NCBI GenBank assembly: GCA_012267425.1
Contig: JAAXGO010000166.1
Span: forward strand, 1-35,654
Length of the DNA stretch: 35,654 nt
Source of the DNA: Rhodothermales bacterium
GTDB lineage: Bacteria; Bacteroidota; Rhodothermia; Rhodothermales; Bin80
Reading direction: 5' to 3'
Shown: piece after piece, positions 28,781 to 35,654 of the stretch
Layout: each line of letters opens with the position of its first letter
Numbering within the stretch: position 1 is the stretch's first letter
Notes under the pieces: generated by a model
What the model saw: only the letters and a program-made list of their open reading frames with translations
Told to the model about the DNA's origin: nothing
The model's database searches: none
Made by a program: the position numbers and the translations under genes

Positions 28781-30219
28781 ATGGGCGGGTCATGGTGCAG
28801 GGCTGCGATAGCTTCTTGTATGGCGTCGTCCGGCGGAGGGTCGAGGAAGCGACTGACGCCCCACATGGCGAGTGCGGACGCCGGCAGCGCAAAGAGAATG
28901 GCTGACAGCGGAGGCGCCGCCGACAGGAACTCGGCAGCGAGATATGTAAGGGCACCGGTACAAAGGGCTGCGGCCCCTCCCATGCGAGTAGCCTTTTTCC
29001 ACCAGAGGCCCGCCACGACAGGCACGAAGAAGCTGGCGCTGAGCAGTCCGATCGCGGCGGAATAAAACTCCGTAAGGAGAGCGGGTGGAGCAAGCGCAAG
29101 TGCCGTTGCAACGACGCCCACCACCCAAGCGACACAAACGACGACGCGTTGCTCCGTCTTCCTGGTCATCGTTCGCTGAAGCGCACTGCGGATGAAGTCG
29201 TGCGCCACGGCCGAACTACATGCCAACAACAGTGCATCCGTCGTCGACATGACGGCCGCAATAATGGCCGCGACAGCCATACCCCTTACCAGAGGCGGAA
29301 ATTGTGTCTCGACCGTGAACAGGAATACCCGGTCGGCATCGCTAAGTTCGGGAAACAGCGCCGCGCCCTTCGGGACGATCACGAGCACTGCAAAAAGGAT
29401 CATTGCGCTGAAAGCGACCATCGCCAGGTTGAGAGACAGCCGCGCGGCGGTTGCATTCCGGGCCGAATATACGCGCATGACGATGTGCGGTATTACGGAT
29501 ATGGCAGTCGCCCAAAGCACGAACGAGCCGATGTAGCTCAATAACGGCTGATTGAACGCGGCGCCCAGACGGGCACCCTTGCCCGCCGCTTCGTCCAAAA
29601 GTGCTGCCGGTGAGCCGTCGCGTACGAGGATGAGTAGTGCAATACCTATAACGACCGAAAGCATCAGGATTCCCTGGGCGACGTCGGTCCACGTAACGGC
29701 TACCATTCCGCCGATCGAAACATAGAGTATGAACACGACGGCGGATACCAGCACAGCGTAGTTGTAAGGGAATCCCAAAAGGACCTCCGCCGTGATGCCC
29801 GCCGCCTTCATCTGCGCGACGATGTAGGCCGTAAAAGCGGCTACGATCAACAGCGGCGCACTCAGCCGTACTATCAGGTGCGGGAAGCGAAAGACGAGAA
29901 AGTCGGTGATCGTGTAGCGCCCGAAATTCCGCAAAGGCCGGGCCACAAGCACGGAAGCAACCGGAAATCCCACCACTGCGCCAGCGAATAGCGCGAGTGC
30001 ATACGGAATACCACGCCCGTATGCCAGGCCCATTACACCGATGATGGATCCTCCGCTGGCCAATGCGGCCATGATTGCCAACGCATTCACGCCCGTGGTA
30101 ATCCGCCGTCCTGCAACCCAGTATTCGTCGGATGAGCTGAGCGCCCTGCGCGAGGCCCAGAGCCCGATGCCGATGCAGGCAATGAGATAGGCTGCAACGA
30201 GAAAACGCTCGGCGGTCAT
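28750..30219 (-). CDS. Sodium:solute symporter family protein
   Basis: Many TM segments; SSDEYWVAGRRITTGVNALAIMAALASGGSIIGVMGLAYGRGIPYAL; AAVMSTTDALLLACSSAVAHDF. Confidence 0.9.
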   Translation of the reverse strand: MTAERFLVAAYLIACIGIGLWASRRALSSSDEYWVAGRRITTGVNALAIMAALASGGSIIGVMGLAYGRGIPYALALFAGAVVGFPVASVLVARPLRNFGRYTITDFLVFRFPHLIVRLSAPLLIVAAFTAYIVAQMKAAGITAEVLLGFPYNYAVLVSAVVFILYVSIGGMVAVTWTDVAQGILMLSVVIGIALLILVRDGSPAALLDEAAGKGARLGAAFNQPLLSYIGSFVLWATAISVIPHIVMRVYSARNATAARLSLNLAMVAFSAMILFAVLVIVPKGAALFPELSDADRVFLFTVETQFPPLVRGMAVAAIIAAVMSTTDALLLACSSAVAHDFIRSALQRTMTRKTEQRVVVCVAWVVGVVATALALAPPALLTEFYSAAIGLLSASFFVPVVAGLWWKKATRMGGAAALCTGALTYLAAEFLSAAPPLSAILFALPASALAMWGVSRFLDPPPDDAIQEAIAALHHDPPIQDLRSRKND

Positions 30220-30425
30220 CAGCGATTACAATGGTGAGATGCCACTATCCGCATGAGGGCGATTACGGGGGCGAGAACCATCAGTGCGGCCAAGAGCCAT
30301 GCCATCAGCGCAAGACCGGCAACGCTGACATCCCGCGACAAGGGAAGAAAAGGAAGAACGGCGAAGAGCAGGATTCCTACGAGAAACCGGCGGTCGGCAC
30401 GTGGAAGCGGATGAAAATTTGACAT
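30219..30425 (-). CDS. Small membrane protein, DUF3311-like symporter partner
   Basis: 68 aa, two TM; stop overlaps the symporter start (TGATG). Confidence 0.65.
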   Translation of the reverse strand: MSNFHPLPRADRRFLVGILLFAVLPFLPLSRDVSVAGLALMAWLLAALMVLAPVIALMRIVASHHCNR

Positions 30426-30431
30426 GCAGGG

Positions 30432-31724
30432 TCAGCTTGCGAGCACGTGCTCCATAATGTCTGCGGCTACGTCCACGTCGTGGCGTGTCACGATGAGTGG
30501 TGGTGCCAGCCGCACGGCGTTTTGGCCGCAGCCAAGTACCAGAAGGCCGCGCTGGAAACACGCCTGTTCAAACCGCGCAGCCTCACCCGGCTGGGTAAAC
30601 TCCATGGCTATCATGAGTCCCCTTCCGCGTATTTCGCGGATTCCATCATATCGCGCTGCGAGGTCGTCGAGACTCTTCCGTAGGTAGGTACCAATGACCT
30701 TTGCATTCGCCATCAGGCCGCTTTGGATTAGATCCAAGGTTGCCAATGCAGCAGCGCATGACACGGGGTTACCGCCGAATGTGCTTCCGTGACTGCCGGG
30801 GGGCCAAGTCATGATGTATTCTTTCGCCATCAGTGCACTAATCGGCAGACCGGACCCCAGGCCTTTGGCGAGAGTGATAATGTCGGGTACAACACCTGAG
30901 TGTTCGAGTGCGAAGAATGTGCCGGTCCGTCCCATTCCCGACTGAATTTCGTCGGCGATAAGCAAGATGCCGTAGTCATCGCAGAGGCGGCGCAGCCGAA
31001 CAAAGAAGTCTGGAGGTGGCACGCAATGTCCGCCTTCTCCCTGGATCGGCTCGACAATTACTGCGGCCACTTCGGTCGGAGCGACCCTGCGCCTGAAAAT
31101 CCCATCCCGCCAGGATTCGACGCAGTGCACGTCACATGACGGAAAGATCAGATTATAGGCACAGTTCGAGCAGTCGCCGTACGGCAGGTGATGGATTCCG
31201 GGCAGCATCGGTCCGAATCCGGCGCGTTGTTTGGCCTTACTTGCGGTCAGGCTCATGGCGCCGTAGGTCCGCCCGTGAAACGCTCCGTGGAACGCGATGA
31301 TATCCGAGCGACCCGTATGGTACCGTGCGAGCTTGATGGCCCCTTCGACGGCTTCGGCCCCAGAATTTCCCAAGTATACGCGCCACGGGTCGTCTCCAGG
31401 TCCAAGCGCTGCGAGGCGGCGGCAAAGCTCCGTATAGGTATCGTAGTAGAAGTCTGTCCCACAGATGTGCAGTAGCTGCTTCGACTGTGCATGGATGCGC
31501 GACAGAACCTCTGCATGGCAATGGCCCGTGAGCGTAACCGCGATTCCGGACATGAAGTCCAGAAACTGATTGCCGTCCACGTCCTCGATCACGGTTCCTT
31601 CGCCGCGTGCAACCACGAGCGGGTATTCCTTGATCAGGGATGGCGACGTCACATCCGCGTCACGGGTAATGATCGCCCGCGCCTTGGGACCGGGCAATTC
31701 GGTGCGGAGTACAGGAGCGTTCAT
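30432..31724 (-). CDS. Class III PLP-dependent aminotransferase
   Basis: VEDVDGNQFLDFMSGIAV-type N-term; NSGAEAVEGAIKLARYHTGRSDIIAFHGAFHGRTYGAMSLT; LLIADEIQSGMGRTGTFFALEHSGVVPDIITLAKGLGSGLPI. Confidence 0.93.
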   Translation of the reverse strand: MNAPVLRTELPGPKARAIITRDADVTSPSLIKEYPLVVARGEGTVIEDVDGNQFLDFMSGIAVTLTGHCHAEVLSRIHAQSKQLLHICGTDFYYDTYTELCRRLAALGPGDDPWRVYLGNSGAEAVEGAIKLARYHTGRSDIIAFHGAFHGRTYGAMSLTASKAKQRAGFGPMLPGIHHLPYGDCSNCAYNLIFPSCDVHCVESWRDGIFRRRVAPTEVAAVIVEPIQGEGGHCVPPPDFFVRLRRLCDDYGILLIADEIQSGMGRTGTFFALEHSGVVPDIITLAKGLGSGLPISALMAKEYIMTWPPGSHGSTFGGNPVSCAAALATLDLIQSGLMANAKVIGTYLRKSLDDLAARYDGIREIRGRGLMIAMEFTQPGEAARFEQACFQRGLLVLGCGQNAVRLAPPLIVTRHDVDVAADIMEHVLAS

Positions 31725-31733
31725 ATCGAGAAT

Positions 31734-32681
31734 CTACCGACCTTCGAGCAGCGCGCGCGGGATCTTCTCGGCACGTATGCCGGCGCGTCCGACTACGGGT
31801 TCTGCGGCAAGTAAGGCATTGCGGATCGACTCGGCGGTTGCGTCGGCTGCCGCCGCAGACAGCGATGTGAGCATTTCACTCGGCAGATTCGCAGAACGAA
31901 AGGGTGCTTGTATGGAAAAGGCAATGGCAATACCACTTCCCGTAAGTAGTGCAATCCGATTCCACCCCGACGCGGCACGCTTCGCAAGATCATTAAGATG
32001 CCGCGGCACCAAGGGAGCGTCAGTGGCAACGACGCTGATCACCGCCGGTGTGTCGTTGGTGATCCCCCCGTTGGTAGCACCGAGATCGGCGGGTTTTCCT
32101 TGGTGAGCGAGACTGAGGATACCGATGGTCCAGGTCAATCCGCCGGTCGTGATCGTACGGGAGGCCGTGCCGACGCCTCCTTTGTAGCCGAACGCCACGG
32201 CTGCCGTACCTGCGCCCGCGGATCCTTGCACAACAGGCCCCGAGCGGGCGGCCCGAATCGCTTCAAGAGCGTGTTTGCTTTGCAGTGTCCGCTCACGGGG
32301 ATCACATAAGGCTTGGTCGTCGAAACCGATTATGACGGGTGGCCAGCCGCTTCCGACCGGAAGACCTTTTGACAGGCTGAAGGCGTAGGTGAGTGCGCCG
32401 TCATACATCCGGCCTACGCTGATCAAGGGCGCAATGAAGATCGGCGATCCCAAAAGCCCGAAATCCTCGATGACAGCGAGACCGGTGATTTCGAGGTTGC
32501 TGCCGAAGGTGTGCATCCCCCACGGAATGGAGGTCTGCGTAGCGCCGGAGGGCATGACTACAGTAGCGCCTGTGTTGACGGCTCCATTGCGGATGCTTAC
32601 GTGCCCGACCAGGACACCGGGAACGTCGGTGATGGCGTTGAATGCTCCACGCGACAACCTTGCAGTGCAACTCGAAGGCAC
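31734..32681 (-). CDS. P1/DmpA-like (S58) peptidase paralogue
   Basis: FNAITDVPGVLVGHVSIRNGAVNTGATVVMPSG; VATDAPLVPRHLNDLAKRAASG. Confidence 0.9.
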   Translation of the reverse strand: MPSSCTARLSRGAFNAITDVPGVLVGHVSIRNGAVNTGATVVMPSGATQTSIPWGMHTFGSNLEITGLAVIEDFGLLGSPIFIAPLISVGRMYDGALTYAFSLSKGLPVGSGWPPVIIGFDDQALCDPRERTLQSKHALEAIRAARSGPVVQGSAGAGTAAVAFGYKGGVGTASRTITTGGLTWTIGILSLAHQGKPADLGATNGGITNDTPAVISVVATDAPLVPRHLNDLAKRAASGWNRIALLTGSGIAIAFSIQAPFRSANLPSEMLTSLSAAAADATAESIRNALLAAEPVVGRAGIRAEKIPRALLEGR

Positions 32682-32682
32682 G

Positions 32683-33825
32683 CTACAGCCGGTTGTATTT
32701 CTTCATGATGTCTACCAGCCTGTCAAGAGGAAGGCCGTGGCGGACGATGCCGCCTATTCCTTTCATGGTTGGAGCGGCGGTCAGGGCATTCAGAGCGGCC
32801 TCCTCGGCCGCTTCAACCGCCGCGTGCCATAATTGGCTGAGGCTGCGGTCAGTGAGCGGGCCCGGCGACTCGCCTGAGTGCTCAGTGGAAAACGCGAGAC
32901 ACAGATCGCCGCTTCCGTGCGTGGACACGCTGCCCGTTCTTGCGAGTCCAAGGCTCATCCTCTTGCACATGCGCGTCAGTTGCTTGGAAAGAAGCGGAGC
33001 ATCGGTCGCCGCAACGAGAATGACGGACTTGGATTTTTCTTCAGGATTTTCCGGATAGTCCTCAAGCTCTTGGCCGACTGGTACGCCGTCGATGCGCAGC
33101 AAGTGGCGCACGCTGTGATTGGCGTTGACGAGAACACCTACTACATAGTCTCCGACGATGCGCGATGCCGTTCCGATGCCCGCCTTGAAGCCGTACGAAC
33201 GCATTCCAGTGCCTCCTCCTACGGCTCCTTCTTGAACGTTGCCGCCCGTTGCCGATTCTATTGCCCGGAGCACGTCGTCTTCGGTGATATGGCGGCCCTC
33301 GATGTCTCCCAGGCTGTCCCAGCATTCGGCAACGACGGGGATAGGCACAGGTCGGGACAGGCCGATGTCTGGATTCTGCCGCAGCAGCCAGCTCAGCGCC
33401 GCGTCGTAGACGATCCCGATGTTTGCGGTGCCGGTCAGGAAGACAGGGGTTTCCAGTTGGCCCGTGGCTCGTGTGCTAAGGAGGCCGGTCATTTCTCCGT
33501 TTCCGTTCAGCACGAAGTGGCCGGCTGCAACGGGGTCTTCGTAGGGGTTTCCGTCGTGCGGCAATATCACGGTTACGCCCGTGCGCACGTTGGTGCCGCG
33601 GATGTTCGTAGTGTGTCCCACACGGACGCCGGCTACGTCGGTGATCGCATTGAAGGGGCCTGGCGCGAGCGTGCCAAGGTGGATTCCGAGATCGCGAAGA
33701 CGCGCCCGTTCATCGAGACTTTGCCATGCTCGGGCGGCGGATCGGCGTAGGCTGGCCAAGGTGCCGACGAACCCTCCGAACGCCTTGCGAAGAAACTGCC
33801 GTCGTGATCGGCGGTGAACTATCAT
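32683..33825 (-). CDS. P1/DmpA-like (S58) aminopeptidase with Tat-like signal
   Basis: RRSRRQFLRKAFGGFVG (twin-Arg); FNAITDVAGVRVGHTTNIRG..VRTGVTVILPHDG; VAATDAPLLSKQLTRMCKRMSLGLARTGS. Confidence 0.92.
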   Translation of the reverse strand: MIVHRRSRRQFLRKAFGGFVGTLASLRRSAARAWQSLDERARLRDLGIHLGTLAPGPFNAITDVAGVRVGHTTNIRGTNVRTGVTVILPHDGNPYEDPVAAGHFVLNGNGEMTGLLSTRATGQLETPVFLTGTANIGIVYDAALSWLLRQNPDIGLSRPVPIPVVAECWDSLGDIEGRHITEDDVLRAIESATGGNVQEGAVGGGTGMRSYGFKAGIGTASRIVGDYVVGVLVNANHSVRHLLRIDGVPVGQELEDYPENPEEKSKSVILVAATDAPLLSKQLTRMCKRMSLGLARTGSVSTHGSGDLCLAFSTEHSGESPGPLTDRSLSQLWHAAVEAAEEAALNALTAAPTMKGIGGIVRHGLPLDRLVDIMKKYNRL

Positions 33826-33926
33826 TCGGCGGATTTCAAACTTCAGACAAGAGTATACGAATTATACCATACGCTGTGACGCAGGCCATAGTGGGCGGGA
33901 AACAGCGCCATTTCTCGGCGGGTTTT

Positions 33927-34940
33927 ATGCTGATCATGTACGACGTTGTCATCATCGGAGCAGGACCTGTCGGGTTGGCCTGCGGCATCGAGGCCAAACG
34001 GCTGGGATTACGCTGTGTAGTCGTAGATAAGGGCGCGCTCGTTAATTCGCTGCTCGGTTATCCGATCAACATGGAGTTCTTTTCGACGCCGGAGCTTCTG
34101 GAGATCGGCGGGTACCCATTCCCCACGCTTCGTTACAAGCCGAGCCGCCAAGAAACGCTCGAGTACTATCGCCGTGTGGCGCAGGAGGAAGGTCTGTCTC
34201 TTCGTCTTTATGAGCGGGTATTGAGCGTACACGGTGAAGATGGCAGCTTCGCGGTAGAGACCGAGAAAGGTGTCATTGACGCTCGCAAGGTGGTTGTGGC
34301 CACTGGGTTCTTTGATGTTCCGAATCGCCTAAACGTCCCCGGCGAGGATCTCCCTAAGGTGAGTCATTACTACAGGGAGGCATACCCGTACGTCGGGCAG
34401 CGTGTCGCAGTGATCGGTGCAAAAAACTCCGCCGCGAAGGTGGCCTTGGAATGCTACCGGCACGGAGCCGAGGTTTCTCTCATTCACCGTGGTAGTGCGC
34501 TTTCTGATCGCATCAAGTACTGGATTCGTCCGGATCTGGAGAATCGGATTCGGGAAGGCAGTATCAGGGCGTTCTTGAGTTCGACCGTCCTGCGGATCGA
34601 GCCCGATCAAATCGTCGTCGACGGTCCGGCGGGGCACAAGGTGATCGGAAACGATTTCGTGCTGGCGATGACCGGCTATCGGCCCGATTATGCGTTCCTC
34701 GAAGGGCTCGGCATCGAGATAGGGACGGACGAGGACAGGACACCGCGGCATGATCCTGAAACGTTTGAAACAAACCGCCCGGGGATGTATCTGGCAGGAA
34801 CGGTGTGCGGCGGCCTTCGAACGAGCCGGTGGTTTATTGAGAACGGCAGGTTCCATGCTGGACAGATCATGGGCCACATCTCATGTGGCTCAGTGGAGGC
34901 ATTGGAGCTCCAGGACCGGATTTGGAAGACCGCAGAGTGA
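33927..34940 (+). CDS. YpdA-family FAD/NAD(P) oxidoreductase (putative bacillithiol disulfide reductase)
   Basis: YDVVIIGAGPVGLACGIEAKRLGL..VVVDKGALVNSLLGYPINMEFFSTPELLEIGGYPF; VIGAKNSAAKVALECYRHGAEVSLIHRG; ATG at 33927 (alternative 33936). Confidence 0.9.
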   Translation: MLIMYDVVIIGAGPVGLACGIEAKRLGLRCVVVDKGALVNSLLGYPINMEFFSTPELLEIGGYPFPTLRYKPSRQETLEYYRRVAQEEGLSLRLYERVLSVHGEDGSFAVETEKGVIDARKVVVATGFFDVPNRLNVPGEDLPKVSHYYREAYPYVGQRVAVIGAKNSAAKVALECYRHGAEVSLIHRGSALSDRIKYWIRPDLENRIREGSIRAFLSSTVLRIEPDQIVVDGPAGHKVIGNDFVLAMTGYRPDYAFLEGLGIEIGTDEDRTPRHDPETFETNRPGMYLAGTVCGGLRTSRWFIENGRFHAGQIMGHISCGSVEALELQDRIWKTAE

Positions 34941-35181
34941 GGCGGTGTAGAGTTTTATCTGTGCGGAAGATCCTGTTTCGGAGAGCGTGACTTGGATTCT
35001 TGCTGGCGACTCGCTTGCCAGAGAGCAATCATCTTGCTGGATTGGCTGAGCCTTACGAATTCAAAGGGTTCTTGGCAAAGTACTTGTCTGTTGGGTACCA
35101 GATTCTGTGCCATTTGTCAGTTTGGCTGACTCTGCGTGCGGCCGCGTCGTATTGCGGACTCCAGGGGCTGCTGGATATCCA

Positions 35182-35210
35182 AGAAAACTCTGAGCAAGTC
35201 CCGTCGTATT
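35182..35210 (+). repeat. Solitary IS5-like terminal repeat, related to the one at 741-777
   Basis: GAAAACTCTGAGCAAGTCCCGTCGTAT aligns with the reverse complement of 751-777, GGAAACTCTGAGCAAATCCTGTCATAT (23/27 by eye). Confidence 0.65.
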
Positions 35211-35218
35211 GAGAAAGA

Positions 35219-35480
35219 CTAGAAATTATGGTAGAGCCCTACACGGGCAAATACGAAGCGAGAGAATCGGTAGGACGCGGCGTGCACGTAGCAGGAAGTA
35301 GTTGTTAGCGAGGCATGCCCTAGCGTTGCCTGCACGAGGTGAACGGGAGCTCCCCTGGAGCGCATGCGAGGCAGCCGCATGTCGAAACCAGTGGGTGGAA
35401 ACGGGCTCTTTGACGCCGCCGGTGCGAGCGGCGCGCTATACAATGTCGTGGATTCCCTTGCGTGTCAATGCTCCCTACTT
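35219..35480 (-). pseudogene. Tyrosine recombinase (XerC/D-like) C-terminal remnant
   Basis: Minus strand: GGVKEPVSTHWFRHAAASHALQ in one frame, then RGAPVHLVQATLGHASLTTTSCYVHA in another; HxxR and LGH...Y motifs split by a frameshift. Confidence 0.75.
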
Positions 35481-35535
35481 ACCAGAGAACACTGGATCAT
35501 CTTCCTTGCTCCTGCCGAGTTACTGTAATGAGTAC

Positions 35536-35564
35536 TTGACATTTCGAATTCTACTGGTTAATTT
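35536..35564 (+). promoter_or_regulatory. Sigma70-like promoter TTGACA-N17-TAATTT, apparently leaderless
   Basis: Perfect -35, 17-nt spacer; -10 ends 6 nt before the ATG at 35571. Confidence 0.55.
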
Positions 35565-35570
35565 ACCGGC

Positions 35571-35654
35571 ATGGAGGCACAGCATCAGGTATTGACGACG
35601 CTTCGGGCTTCGGTGCCAAAAGTATCCGCGCTGCTCAGCGAGCGGCGCGACCTG
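35571..35654 (+). CDS. Partial ORF running off the right edge
   Basis: MEAQHQVLTTLRASVPKVSALLSERRDL... open to the window end, directly downstream of a promoter-like sequence. Confidence 0.45.
   Translation, partial: MEAQHQVLTTLRASVPKVSALLSERRDL

Noticed and set aside
33853-33867. GTATACGAATTATAC inverted repeat between the divergent S58 and YpdA-like genes
   Set aside because: Only 5-bp arms in an AT-rich promoter region; plausible -10 boxes but too weak to call an operator.
33726-33926. Upstream extension of the YpdA-like ORF
   Set aside because: Overlaps the divergent S58 peptidase start and adds no homology; the conserved N-terminus starts at MLIMYDVVIIGAGPVG.

Overview
The window is mostly a bacterial chromosomal housekeeping region of high GC content; the phylum is not determinable from the sequence alone. 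Core genes: endonuclease V, tRNA-Val(GAC), infC-rpmI-rplT, pheS-pheT, a coiled-coil gene, zapA, a structured-RNA candidate, rny, an M19 dipeptidase, glyQS, rho, rnhB, aroK, truA, a Kelch-like lipoprotein, tadA, an S58 peptidase/aminotransferase/SSS-transporter operon and a YpdA-like reductase. Two accessory modules interrupt it. (1) At about 0-4.6 kb, an EVE-like-McrB/McrC type IV restriction pair lies beside a decayed IS5-family element, a 3' tRNA-Ile-like fragment and a decayed tyrosine recombinase. (2) At about 20.2-25.7 kb, an AAA/DUF4143-type ATPase gene overlaps a 1411-1416 aa protein with an N-terminal STAND/NACHT-like P-loop NTPase and a C-terminal PD-(D/E)XK-like nuclease motif; this is the best candidate for an undescribed defence system. 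Regulatory highlights are a pheST attenuator with leader peptide MDAHRNRFFFGAFP, an infC gene that appears to start at ATC, a 210-nt structured RNA (possibly 6S) between zapA and rny, and two near-leaderless promoter arrangements. All calls come from reading the sequence; no database search was run.
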